Of a DNA stretch of 64,000 nt, positions 36,757-47,967 are shown piece by piece. Both the position numbers and the translations under genes were made by a program. The stretch comes from Nectonema munidae (Eukaryota > Nematomorpha > Nectonematoida > Nectonematidae): the NCBI GenBank assembly GCA_030549495.1, contig JAUIRK010000089.1:1-64000 (forward strand), read 5' to 3'. Under the pieces are notes generated by a model. The model made no database searches. It was not told the origin of the DNA and saw only the letters and a list, made by a program, of their open reading frames with translations. Each line of letters starts with the position of its first letter. The stretch's first letter is position 1.

Positions 36757-36978
36757 CTTTCTGTTCATATTTTGTTAGATGTAAGGTTTGATATACCTCA
36801 TTTGGGAAGACGATGTTACATAAGTTATTACCTATATACCTGTATACTACGATGGTTCATTTTCAACCTGTATACTGCCATGGTTCTTCTCCAATCTGTC
36901 AGTTCATATTTTGCTAGATGTACGATTTGATATACCTCATTCCGGGAGACGATGTTACATAAGTTATTACCTATATTT
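36757..36978. repeat. 139-bp tandem duplication
   Basis: An ~80-bp block (GTTCATATTTTGTTAGATGT through ACGATGTTACATAAGTTATT) at 36763 recurs at 36902 with few changes. Between them, two ~27-bp versions of CCTGTATACTACGATGGTTC lie in tandem (36839 and 36867). It is non-coding. Confidence 0.75.
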
Positions 36979-37039
36979 TTGCAGTTTTTTCACGATATTA
37001 AATTCAAATAATGAAAATAAAATTCTGTAATCAAAGAAT

Positions 37040-39030
37040 CAAAAAATATTCTCTAAAAAATCAAGTCTTTATACCAATTTGCACTAAATAAAAACATTAC
37101 TCTTCCTCGCAACATAATAAGATGGTTCACCTCACATTGCCCGTGTTACGCTTACTTCTGCAATTTTAATTTGCACTCGAACACAGTGTTGCCTAACCTG
37201 TTACTATAGTACCAGATCTGGTACTTTTTGCATGCTGGAGTACATTTGGTACGCCGCTACGAAAATCTGGTACTTTTTGTTTTCGTTGTCTTTTGCAAGA
37301 ATTTGTTAACGGTAAGCTTATAAATGAAGTGATTAGTGTGTTGTAAATATGTTGTACTAATTATATTTTTTCAATAAATTTCAGAATGATATTGTAGAGA
37401 ATAATAGAAGTGATATTGTAAACGAATCCTCATAAATGATTGCACATAAGTTGCACAAGATGGCTCTCTCTACAACAAGTTGTCAAAAGAATCTTGAAAA
37501 AATGGCCCGTTTTTGTGTTGTTCTTCATATCTGCTGCTCTGAAACATAATAGCAGTGTAGCTTACAATGTGCTGTGCTTATTAAGGAACCCAATCACAAA
37601 GATGTATTATGCATTCCTGGTACACATTGAACCAGATGTTATTAGGCTAAACAAAATGCTCTGTTAAAGGAATACTTGGCAACTTTGCCAAGAGAGATCA
37701 TTTGAAAAATTAAGAGCTTCACAAAATTAACATCAACGATCCATCAGTGTATCTGCCCATAACGGATGTTTACAGAGGTGCCATAATGCAACTGAATTGA
37801 AACAATTCCAAGTTAAAACCCTAAACTTTTATGTACGTCTTGGAAAATAATTTTTTGAGCGTTTTTTGCGAATGATTTTTTTCATAATTTGAAGCTTTTA
37901 GAAGCATTAGATCCAATTAATATTCAAAAGGAAAGTTTTCTGCAAATTTCCTAATCTTATCACGGAAAATCAGCTAGAAACTCTTAATAAAGAATGGAGA
38001 GAACTTAGTCTCCAACAGACTGTTGCCATAACAGATGCTACCACGCCAGAAGAATTTTGGTATGAAGTTTACACGGTAAAATGTGGAGATGAAGCTCGTT
38101 ACCCTATTCTTTCAAACTTCATGCTGCAGCTGTTCTCGCTACCACATTCATCAGCTGCCGCTGAGAGAATATTTTCTGTCTTGAATAACATCAAAGTAAA
38201 GAATAGGAATAAATTGTCTACGACAACAATAAATGCCCTCCTACACTCCAAAGGCCCCCTTCATGATGTCAATTGTACCTTTTAAAATTTTAATTGCCTA
38301 GTAGCGAGCTGAGTGCCAAGCTAAGACAACAATATTGGTATAAAGCAGATCCTGTCGAAATGGTCACGATGCAACCTTCTGAAAGTCATGGTAAGTAGAG
38401 TAGCCAATTAGTATTCAATCATGTCATATCCTTTCTATAAAGTTTATTCTATAATTTTTATTGTTTTCAACCTATTTTAATAGCATTATGTAAGAAATAG
38501 AAATATTGTACTTTTTCGTTAAAATCTGGTACTTTTGTTTTGCCAAGTCTGATACTTTCATCAAAATACGTTTGGCAACCCTGCTCGAACCCCTTTTGCA
38601 GATTTGGCTGCCCTCATATTGAAACTGCAATTCACATTATCCTCTATTGTCAATATATTCATCACAGCGAACCAAACTCTTTGAAAAACCACATTTATAT
38701 TTTAAAGATCTTCCCTTCCCTCGAGTAAACTTTTTATCATACCCCAAAATCATTCAACACATATCTCTCTCTTCCTTAATATAATAGAACCATTACTCTC
38801 TACCCACCAACACTTAACTCTACCTTTATCAAACACCATTGCATAATTATACCCAAGCAACATAGATGATCTTTTTACCTCACTAAATTTCCTTACTTCT
38901 ATTTTAAATCATAAACCCACTTCCTACAAATCCCCAAGTTAGCAATTGATGCAAGCATATCAACCAACGTTGGAAAGTGCTTAGATATCTCCTACCTACC
39001 TACATACTTTGTATTGTTATAGTTCTCTAT
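37040..39030 (+). mobile_element. LINE 3' end with Cys/His finger, split by a hAT
   Basis: Before the insertion: LPRNIIRWFTSHCPCYAYF (37101-37157). After it: FCRFGCPHIETAIHIILYCQ (38598-38658). The same block in the other LINE copy (41471-41280, minus) is uninterrupted: YLIRWLSGHCSYKTYFFRVK then CEFCNALLETPYHLAFLCP. This is the C-terminal zinc-binding module (zf-RVT type) of RNase H-bearing LINEs. The 3' untranslated tail runs to about 39030 and matches 40990-41060 on the minus strand. Confidence 0.75.
37184..38583 (+). mobile_element. hAT transposon relic, 1.4 kb
   Basis: The ends CAGTGTTGCCTAACC and, reversed, CAGGGTTGCCAAACG are flanked by CTCGAACA (37176-37183) and CTCGAACC (38584-38591), an 8-bp duplication with one change. 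Inside is a hAT transposase in pieces: CTRWLSLQQVVKRILKKWP (37449), NPITKMYYAFL, and the C-terminal dimerisation block RYPILSNFMLQLFSLPHSSA, AERIFSVLNNIK (38099-38200). The catalytic N-terminal half is mostly deleted. Inserted into a LINE. Confidence 0.85.
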
Positions 39031-39271
39031 ATGAAGTCAAACAAATTTTTTTCACTTTGATCTGTAGTTCCTATAATTTTCTTTGTGCCCCCATGTGGCC
39101 ATATGGTCCCTTTTGAGAAAGAGTGGTATAGAATTTTATCTTCCATGGTGTCTTGCCAAACCACAAATATATATAATTTCTCTACTTTTTACTTAAAAAA
39201 TAAAGATATATACATTTTTTTTGCAATATTTGTTTTTTAATTATGTTAAATGTTTAAATTGTAAAATAAAA

Positions 39272-39840
39272 AATTAAAAAGAAATATGTCACCTGGAAGC
39301 CATGAGCCTCAATGGTTCTTACGGTGTACCTCTTAGCCTAACGGTTGAAGGTCAGGGGTTCCATCCACAAAGCTCCCAATAAAATTTACAAAAACTGTAA
39401 TTAACCATCTTAAGCATAATGCGAGCATATAGCCTTACGGCTGAAAGTTCTTTGATATCTCCAACCAACTTTGAAGCCATATATTAGTGGTCTGGTAAGA
39501 TAAAATGGGAGACAACTTTTGATATTATTATATATATTTTTTACCTAATTGATTATAGTTAACATTTTTCAATATAATTTATAATATTAAAAAATTATTA
39601 ATTGATATAATTTATTTTAATTTTTTTACAAGTTAAAAAAAAAGATAAGCATTGAATAGTGTATCGATCAAAAGTAGCATTGCATAAGTTCATTTCTGAA
39701 AGAGATCAAAGGAAGATGGATCTTCATTGGGATGACTCCAATAGAAGTTGAGAAAGAAAAAGAAAAGGTCAAAGGAAATAAAATGTTCATCGAGATGCAC
39801 TCCAGCAGAATTTGGAAGAAGAATAAAGGCAAAAAATAAA
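39272..39840 (+). repeat. SINE-bearing 569-bp unit, copy 1
   Basis: First of two direct copies. It holds a family A tRNA-like head (A box TAGCCTAACGG, B box GGTTCCATCC, 39319-39378), a body, and a block at 39421-39470 matching the LINE 3' tail. An AT-rich stretch and a purine-rich tail with AAGATAAGCATTGAATAGTG follow. The last part recurs alone at 58905-59010. Confidence 0.85.
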
Positions 39841-40402
39841 AAATTAAAAAGAAATATGTCACCTGGAAGCCATGAGCCTCAATGGTTCTTACGGTGTACC
39901 TCTTAGCCTAACGATTGAAGGTCAGGGGTTCCATCCACAAAGCTCCCAATAAAATTTACAAAAACTGTAATTAACCATCTTAAGCATAATGCGAGCATAT
40001 AGCCTTACGGCTGAAAGTTCTTTGATATCTCCAACCAACTTTGAAGCCATATATTAGTGGTCTGGAAAGATAAAATGGGAGACAACTTTTTATATTATTA
40101 TATATATTTTTTACCTAATTGATTAAACATTTTTCAATATAATTTATAATATTAAAAAATTATTAATTGATATAATTTATTTTAATTTTTTTACAAGTTA
40201 AAAAAAAAAAGATAAGCATTGAATAGTGTATCGATCAAAAGTAGCATTGCATAAGTTCATTTCTGAAAGAGAAAAAAGGAAGATGGATCTTCATTGGGAT
40301 GACTCCAACAGAAGTTGAGAAAGAAAAAGAAAAGGTCAAAGGAAATAAAATGTTCATCGAGATGCACTCCAGCAGAATTTGGAAGAAGAATAAAGGCAAA
40401 AA
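39841..40402 (+). repeat. SINE-bearing unit, copy 2 (tandem)
   Basis: Nearly identical to 39272-39840, offset by 569 bases. There are only a handful of substitutions, a 5-base deletion near 40125 and an A-tract difference near 40205. The near identity argues for a recent tandem duplication rather than two insertions. Confidence 0.9.
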
Positions 40403-40940
40403 CAAACATGTACAAGAATATCATTCATAAGATATACACACAAATATAAAAGAAGTATTTATGTAACATAACTCAAGATATACATAAGCATAAACACGTA
40501 TTCTCATGTATACATGGATAAACATATACATTCATAGACAAAATAATACACATTGTATAAACATAATGAATACAAACATTAATATATAAAAGAATAATAA
40601 AATGTACATATATTAACAAAATATTGTCCATGAATAGAAATGATCAGAAAGAAGCATATTGTGATAGATTTTTTAAAACGATCATAGCAAGAAAAGTCAA
40701 GGTAGTCGCAAAAACAATTAATATGCTTAGTAGTCATTTGGATTAAAGACCTTAGTTGAGGGTGGCAATTTAATGACTCATAATGAAGGGAATTACTAAT
40801 TCTGGTAAAATAGGAGTGATAACTATTATAGAAGTCAGAAAAATAGAAAAGAACGTTGTAAAAGAAAAATTATTTTATTTGGGTGAAAGGACGCACCCAT
40901 GAATAATGGATACGGGAGAAACCGGGAACCAATGTTTTTC
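40403..40940. other. AT-rich stretch, possible LINE 3' UTR
   Basis: Low-complexity ACA/ATA-rich sequence followed by a purine-rich region up to the LINE frames. No gene is seen. Confidence 0.35.
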
Positions 40941-41830
40941 CCTTGTTAGACTATGCAAAATATATTTAATAATTGTTGAATCTTCAGTAACTCTAAAAGG
41001 GTAGGTATGTAGGTAGAGATGTCAAAGTACTTTCCAAATTTAATTGATATGCTTGCAAGTTGCTTGATGGGGGTTGAAGAGAAGAATGCAAAGAAGGATG
41101 TTATGAGTATTCTAGAAATAATAAATATATATAGAGAAGGATAGTCGGTTTTATTGTGGGCTGAGGTGAAGAATGGGTTCAATTGTTCCTATCAAGGCGG
41201 AGAGTAAGTTTACGAGTTCTGGGTGAGTAATGATGTCGCTTAGATTAGTGGGAAAGTGGCCAAGGGTTGAGGGGCAAGTGTTGATGAGTTTGTGTCGGTG
41301 TGAGATGAAGAATGGACAGAGGAAGGCGAGGTGGTATGGTGTTTCAAGGAGTGCGTTGCAGAATTCACACGTTAGGTTGTCTGAGAGTTTAACGCGAAAA
41401 AAGTACGTTTTGTAGGAGCAATGACCCGAGAGCCACCTAATAAGATATCTCGATGAAGTGTATTTTTGCAAAGCCCAGGATTGGTGTATGGTTTGTAGAG
41501 TTGGTGAGGGAGTTTTGCCATTGGTTTTGAGTGTGCATGGAAATGTTGCGCAATAAGACGTTGGGGTGTACTGATGTCAAATGTGTAATGCAGGGTCTTG
41601 ATAAGGTTCTATTAGCGAGATGGTCAACCTGCAAGTTTTCATGTATGTTTGGAGTGAGCGGGGCACCAGAAAATGGAGATGGTTAAATGAGCAGAGAGGA
41701 GTCGTAGTTTTGAGAACAAGATGGAAGCAAAGAAGGGAACGTTTTTGATAAGCTCTAAAAGGGTACGATAAAAGGCAAATTGATAAAGAATTGCAAAAAT
41801 ATATTCAGCCTATGCATTAGATGAAATTTA
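40941..41830 (-). pseudogene. LINE C-terminus: RNase H end and zinc module
   Basis: Reading down the minus strand: the end of an RNase H domain (LTISIFWCPAHSKHT near 41680, then LQVDHLANRTLSRPC at 41630, where Asp-His-Leu-Ala replaces the usual Asn-Glu-Leu-Ala-Asp), a short linker (NQWQNSLTNSTNH), then the CEFCNALLETPYHLAFLCP module (41360). The frame ends near 41155 and a 3' tail runs to about 40985. There are at least two frame breaks. RNase H plus this module points to the I/R1/LOA side of LINEs. The rest of ORF2 is absent. Confidence 0.75.
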
Positions 41831-41925
41831 CTTTATTTTCAAAAATTAAACTGGTTTAAGTTAAAAGGAATTGATATATTAAATTATTATTGATAAAGTG
41901 TAATATAAAAAAATATTAAATGCAA

Positions 41926-42052
41926 AGGTACCGTGGGGTGTTACTTATCGAGAAAGCACACTTGCGGCGCTTGTATTGATCTATGAGGAAGGAAGGCTTG
42001 ATGAGATATCGAACCCAAGATCTTGATTATAACCACTTTATTCACGCCCTAA
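41926..42052 (-). repeat. tRNA-derived SINE, family B, copy 1
   Basis: On the minus strand, GGGCGTGAATAAAGTGGTTA is followed by the B box GGGTTCGATATC and a body (CCTTCCTCATAGATCAATAC). About 72% like copy 2 by eye. It lies 310 bp upstream of the ELL-like start codon. Confidence 0.7.
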
Positions 42053-42361
42053 ATTAATACATTTATTTTTAATTATCGTTTCTTAATACAAATTTATAGC
42101 ATGAGAAATTTTTAAGCATTAGTGAAAAAGTTTGTTGAAGTTAATCTGTGCTCCTAATAACAAAAAAGTTTTTTTAGTGTCGTCTAGTTTCTTTAACGAA
42201 ATGTATATCTTTAATGGCATAACAGTTTGGAATATACATAACGAAATTTAAAATTTATTTTTTTTTATTTTTCTTTTTTTTCTTTTATTGAAGGCTCCAT
42301 TTTTGTTTTGCTGAAAACTTTAATTTGCGTTTATTCTGTTATTTTTATATTTAAAATTAAA

Positions 42362-44819
42362 ATGAAACAAAGTTTCCAGTTAACTTTCAATACTATAACC
42401 TTCAAAAATAAAAAGTTAATTCATATTAAGCTAACAGATCTTTCTCTTAAAGCTCTGGAAGAATATTATTCAAAAGAAGTAGATTACTTTGAATTTAGAC
42501 TTATTTTTTTGCAACCATCCATTTTTGAAAAATTCTCTGAATTGATCATAGAACAAATTTTTCCAGTTTTTGAGCATTTTTAATAAAATAATTTTTTGGA
42601 AATTGTTTTTAACTTTGGGACTACCCTATATATTACCAAACGAAAAATTATTAATGCTTCGCTATTTTAACGCACATGCTGCCATCCCCTTTTACCTTCA
42701 GTCTCCACCTTTTCGTAATATTTTTTTCGCTTTGATTATTAATCAAAACTTTTCATTGAGATTATAAAGATATTAAAATATTTTGTACTGACGTAATTCC
42801 ACTGATAATATTGAATAATAAAGGGGCGTGAGTAATGTTTAGAAACTTGGCAACAAGTATAAAGGTAAATGTACTGTTGGGTGTTTTCATCGAGAAGGCA
42901 TAATTGCGTCACTTCTATCGAACTATGAGGAAAGAACCCTTGATGCGGGATCGAACCCAAGACCTTTCTTTATCGAAACCCAGTATCTAACAAACCTTAC
43001 TCACGCTCCCATATATTTATACGTATAAATATTGTATAAATATACAAAGTTTCGCTTCCGATCGAACATCAAGCCTTCTTTGCTCATACTTCAAGATAAG
43101 CGATTGAATTATGCTTTGTCGATGAAAACACTTAAGGGTACCTTTACCTATATTCAACTAACAAGTTCTTTTGCCTGGCACTTCTATCGTTTGTGCTTTA
43201 TTAATGAGAATCCTTGTATTTATGCCTAATAGGGCAGCGTACCGGGGTTTATAAATACAACATGATTCGCATATTTTTCTCAAAACACCGGAATTAAGTT
43301 TAGGCAATAATAAAATTTATTGTTATTTTTAAGATGTTATCTCTACAATAAGCTCAGCAGCGATTCATTTACGAAAAGAGTTGATGCTTTGAACAATTTT
43401 CATAAACAGATGGACCATCTAGTTCAATTTTCAATGGTATTGGTGGTAGCAAATAATATTTCCAAAATTATTTTCCCATCGGTCTTTTTTTTAACATCCC
43501 TCCTCACGTTTAAGGTTATGTAACGCATTTTACTAACATATCCCTTTTCCTATGGCCTTACCTAATATATGTGTATTCGCCTGTAAGTAATAAAGGGGAA
43601 TATTTTTTTGACATTCATTGGTATAATATTAGTAAAAATTTTGGCAATTGAATTTATTTGATTGATTGTATCTATTCGAATACCTGATTTGTAAATTTAG
43701 CAAAAATAATAGCTCATGCAGTGTAAGGTTGTCTAGCGCATTCTTAGCCTTATTATAGTGTGCCTCGTGAATTATAAATTATCTACGTATAGTTAAGTGA
43801 ATCTAAAGAATTGATCTTGTGTTATATTTTTTATATATCAAGTATCATATTTAGATATTGAATCTAAGTAGAATCGAGGAAAAATCTTAAAATATTTAAA
43901 TTCCATGTTATTTGATATTATTTATTTCTTTTTCAATATAGGTTTTTGTTAACTACATAAAATATTATGTTTTCAATATAGGTTTTGTTAACTACATATA
44001 TAACTCGATTTTTTGGCCTATCTAAAACATTTTTCTAACAAGAACTGTTCATTTTTATCATTCACCTGTTTTGTTGTGTTTCATGATAAATTTAATTTGA
44101 CTGAGCTTATTAATGGCTAGTTAAATTTTTGATGCATAAAAATTATGAATATAAATGATAGTTTTATTAAATATTAATTTAAAGAGCTTACCTTTTTTGG
44201 CACTTTTGTTGCAAGGGAAAATTTAGAAAGACATGGTGCTGAGAGCGTGGGGGAGGGGTAGGCTGATGAAGAAATTATTTCTTAAGGCCGAATTCTTAGA
44301 GAATGACTAATTAAAATGTGGAAACTTAAATTCTTTACATGATTGAAATTCACCCATAAAATATGTCTGGTTTTATTTAATTATATTTTTTCCTATTTCT
44401 TAGATTCGTTCCTTACATGAAACGCCTTTGGTTTTCTTTTCTGAAGAGCACAAAGTAATATTAAATTGATTTAAATATTTTTTATAACATCGATTTTTTA
44501 GATACTAAGGATTCCTTCTAGAAGAGAAAGTAATGATACATTGGATTCCAAAATTAATATAGACTTTTCCTTCATTACGATAAATGGTTCAGATGAAAAT
44601 TTTGAAGTGGTTAGAAAAAATAGGTAGGTATGAAATAAAGTGGTATTTTGAGTATAAACTATTCTGCTATCATATATAGATCCTTTTTTTATTAGATTTC
44701 TTGAAAGCATTGGTTCCATAAGTAGTCGTATTAAAGTTTGTGCGAAAGATGATATATACGAAACAACAAAGGAAAAAATGACACTTGCCGATAAAAAAAT
44801 AAAGAATTCATGGTACTGA
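42362..44819 (+). CDS. ELL-like protein (N-terminal ELL domain only), four exons
   Basis: ELL raises the elongation rate of RNA polymerase II. The exons are 42362-42478, 44404-44454, 44502-44623 and 44696-44819, 137 codons plus TGA, with AG/GT borders and matching phases. The translation follows the start of ELL in order: KLIHIKLTDLSLKALEEYY (ELL: VFHVKLTDSALRAFESY), SLHETPLVFFSEEHKILRIP, DFSFITI, and LESIGSISSRIKVCAKDDIY (ELL: LDCLGSIQDKITVCATDDSY). Met 42362 gives the usual N-terminal length, although the frame is open to 42308. The rest of ELL, including the occludin-like C-terminus, is not found. AATAAA follows the stop. It could be a genuine short paralogue, or the stop could be read past by an unseen splice (weak GT at 44813). 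Confidence 0.75.
42864..43011 (-). repeat. tRNA-derived SINE, family B, copy 2
   Basis: On the minus strand, GGGAGCGTGAGTAAGGTTTG (A-box region), then the B box GGGTTCGATCCC, then CCTCATAGTTCGATAGAAGT and CTCGATGAAAACACCC. It lies in intron 1 of the ELL-like gene. Confidence 0.75.
43055..43165 (+). repeat. tRNA-derived SINE, family B, copy 3, plus strand
   Basis: TTTGCTCATACTTCAAGATA then TCGATGAAAACACTTAAGGG matches the body of copy 2 read on its minus strand. The A-box half is missing. Together with copy 2 it forms an inverted pair only 43 bp apart inside ELL intron 1. The rest of intron 1 (42479-44403) shows no gene. Confidence 0.65.
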
Positions 44820-44873
44820 ATTACATTTTTTATTCTTAAATTTGGTTATTGATACTGAAAAGTTTGAGTAAAC

Positions 44874-44879
44874 AATAAA
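44874..44879 (+). terminator. Poly(A) signal of the ELL-like gene
   Basis: AATAAA 55 bp after the TGA at 44817-44819, a normal spacing. It supports the stop as the true end of the gene. Confidence 0.55.
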
Positions 44880-45345
44880 ATAAAACCAATTTATCCTACC
44901 TTACAGTTATAATTTAAATGTAATTTGATAACGGTTTAATTATATCATAATATATATTTAATAATGTTTATATAAGTTAATTTTTTTCAATTGCAAGTTG
45001 TGACTCACTTCCATCAAATTTAATTTTAATGATTTCAGAAAAAATAGACATTAAATAGAAAACAGTTTTTCTTATCTTCTCAAAACGGCGTTTGTAATAT
45101 AACTTTCAGTACATCATTTTTTTCCTAAGTTCATCCTAAAAGTAAATTTTCAATCAATTCACTTTTATTTTATTTTTTACTTCTATAATTTATATTATAT
45201 AGAATTTTTGAGCTATTTCAAGCAAATAATGTGTTTATTTTGGATAAGAGTTTTTAAATTTTTTAGCTAGGTTATATAAGTAGGAGGTTTTTTTTCGTGG
45301 TTTCTTTGGTTTGGAATGAATCATGTACCTATTTTCACTTTGATT
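44880..45345. other. AT-rich stretch, no gene seen
   Basis: No open frame that continues ELL and no element end was recognised. Confidence 0.4.
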
Positions 45346-45448
45346 TCGTCCTTTTTCATTTTATATTCTTCCTTTTTCACTTTAAATTCATCATTCTTCA
45401 TTTTAAATTAAAATGAAAAAGGAGAAATTTAAAATGAAAAAGGTCTAA
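45346..45448. repeat. Palindromic array of a CCTTTTTCATTTTA word
   Basis: Three direct variants of CCTTTTTCATTTTA(AATTC) on the left are followed by two inverted copies (AAAATGAAAAAGG) on the right, meeting at ATTTTAAATTAAAAT. The whole could fold into a ~100-nt hairpin. No target duplication was identified. Confidence 0.6.
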
Positions 45449-45756
45449 TTTTTAATTAAAATATGACAAAATTATAGTTGAAATAATATAATCCGCATTT
45501 TTAGATTTTTTAAATATTAGGTCAACTTAGATGTATAGTTTTGAATATACTAAAAAACCGCATTTAATATTAAAAAAACGAATTCTTTTTTTTCAGATTG
45601 GCTTTATCGGTTTAGCAGTAACTTCCGTTGGACTTAAAATAAATTAATGAACTAACGGTTATAAAAGTTAATATTTTGATTATGGATTTTATGGTTAACA
45701 AAGTTAATTTTTTAATTAACAGCGCCTACCTCTTTTTGATGCACTATGAAACCTTA

Positions 45757-46085
45757 TGATACAGTTGAATATCGCTAATTGGAAAATCATTAATCCGGGG
45801 TTTCTTTAATTCGGGATTATTATTTAAATAAAATTGTGAGATCATTTATTAGGAACTAGGAAAGTGTTTTATAAAAACAGTTGAAAAATTAAATCACGCT
45901 CTGGGAAAAAGGTTTCCTGAAACTGACTTGAGAAATAAACAGAACAAACTAAATTTGAATTTAAACATAAGTATGCTGCTGGTTACTTTGTTTTAAGTCA
46001 AGGCTTTCTTTCGATTAGTCCTAACTTTCAGAGGATGAAGAAGTAGCTATAAAATTGATTCGCGAATTTATCAAATTTTTTTATA
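45757..46085 (+). pseudogene. Tigger/pogo-like fragment
   Basis: CAGTTGAATATCGCTAATTG with TTAATCCGGGGTTTCTTTAA is a pogo-type end preceded by TA. 250 bp on, LSEDEEVAIKLIREFIKFF resembles the C-terminal helix of Tigger-type transposases. No matching right end was found. 45449-45756 and 46086-46487 show no gene. Confidence 0.35.
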
Positions 46086-46487
46086 ATGAAAAGTAAAGTC
46101 CTTATGGAATTTACAATATATAAGAATGCGCATTGGAAATTTATGCCAAACGTCTCCAAAAACACTCATCATAAAGATGAATTCATTACTCTTAACATCT
46201 AATCAAACTGGATTTTCAATTTTTTATCTTTCATTAACTCACTTAAATTTTTCAATCTTTTCCTTTTATTTTAAAAAAATCTTATTTTTTGCATTCTAGT
46301 TTTATATTTTAAAAATAAATTTGTAGATGAAAATTAGACAAGTAAAAATATGAATTAAATTTATATTTTGCCTACTTATGAACGAGAAAAATCACTAATC
46401 CTGTAAATAAAAATACATTTTTTATGTAAATTTTAATACTTTACTAATAGATTTTTTATCACTCATTGAACTCTAGTTTTAATGGGT

Positions 46488-47043
46488 CTCGCCCAGTAGT
46501 GGGATTTAAATCCGGTTCTGTTACAAAGAAGTCAAATTTATCAGCAAATAAACTGATCAATTTTCATTATTTTCCAATAAAATTTTAAAATATTGGTTAA
46601 ACAAGCATCATTATGATTATGTTGTGGGTGCTTATACAGTATCTTCGGTAATTATTTAAAGTTAAGAGAGAAATTATCCTGAAATAAGAATTTTTTTTAA
46701 TTCAAATTGTCTTTTTATCAAGCGTATCATATATGATACCTTGAACATAAGTGATAGTCAAAGTCTAGGTATTATATAAGATACGTTGGTCATTAACCGG
46801 TTACTAAAACAAATGTACAGAGAAAACAAGCACGATACACATGGTAACAAACCTGGTCACCACTTGTATAAATAAACAATGCACTAAATCACTAACGAAA
46901 CGTACCGTCCCAACGGTTCCGGTTCTTTTCGGATGAGAGGCAGAAGACTACTGACAGCGACTAGTCGGTTCGCCCATCTCACAAAATTCCGTGAGACGGT
47001 CCTAACGAACTTGGGCGAACCGGCTGAATCCCACTACTCCGCC
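46488..47043. mobile_element. hAT-like MITE (CAGTAGTGGGATT ends)
   Basis: CCAGTAGTGGGATTTAAATC on the left pairs with GAATCCCACTACTCC on the right, each next to a (G)AACCGG/CCGGTT motif. The right third carries a nested hairpin: CGGTTCGCCCA (46969) with TGGGCGAACCG (47014), and TCTCAC with GTGAGA inside it. No clean 8-bp duplication is visible, so the exact edges are uncertain. Confidence 0.55.
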
Positions 47044-47944
47044 ATAAATGTAGAGATGTCAGTTTTGTGGGTATGTGCGACCTAATTTTAATTTATGTTA
47101 ACTAATATTTATGACATTCAAATTCTTAATTTTAAATATTTATATAATGCGATGTAAAGTGTAAATGTTACCAGATAGATTTCTTTCAAAAACATACTTT
47201 GTACCTCTTGTCTGCAACGATGAATAGGAAAGTTTTGCAATCAAATTCAATGAGTATAAAGTCTGAAATTGTGGCCATTTCGCAACAAATGAGCCACTGC
47301 ACTCGTGTGTCCAAAATAGTCTTTGTATGTTGTAAGTAATGCATGCGCTTTTTAATCTGAAAATGATATCCTACCCTGCGATCTGCCAATTTACATATAA
47401 TTCTGTTCAAAAGTTACTCACTGTCACATTATGAATCGTGTTGTGTGGTTATTTTATTTTTTTCCGAGAATTGTCAGTTTTATAAATGGGCGTTAAGGGA
47501 CCTTTCCGGAGTCTCTATGGATGCTATCAGGGTTACGGAGACCAATGGATCGGGGATTTTAATAGAATAGGAGACGGAGTAGGAGTCGGTATCTAATCAA
47601 AATTATGAACTGAAGTCGCGTTTTTTTTAAGTATTTTAAATAATAAAAAAATGTTTTAAGCATGGGTATTTGCTCTTCTTTAGTGGAAGTCGGATGTGGA
47701 GAGTTGGTGTTAAATTTTTTGAGTTTTTAAGTATTGGAGTCCGACACTATGAGTTGAATTGTTTAAGTACTTGAGTCGGAGTCAGAGTTACCTTTTTGTA
47801 CTTGCTTAATGCAAGTTGTATATAACTCATAGAGTGGGGTATGATAAAGTCACAAATGCTAACAAAGAAATGGGAAGAGACAAGTAACAAAGAGTAGAGT
47901 TGTTATAAGCTTTCATTTTAGACAAAGTCTACAAGTAAGCATAT

Positions 47945-47967
47945 GCGGAAGGCGTACGCCATTCCGC
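47945..47967. repeat. GC-rich palindrome in a CpG-bearing patch
   Basis: GCGGAAGGCGTACGCCATTCCGC is palindromic apart from one unpaired base. It opens a ~350-bp patch (47940-48300) that is richer in CpG than most of the window (GTGTCTCGGTGGAAACGTGA). It could be an element end or a promoter remnant; no gene was found beside it. 47044-47940 also shows no gene, only GGAGTCGG-like words (47560-47790). Confidence 0.45.

Noticed and set aside
39319-39378. Functional tRNA gene
   Set aside because: A and B boxes are present but no acceptor stem pairs, and the block is the head of a repeated SINE.
44498-44719. Minus-strand frame over the ELL exons
   Set aside because: Shadow of two well-supported plus-strand exons with splice sites.
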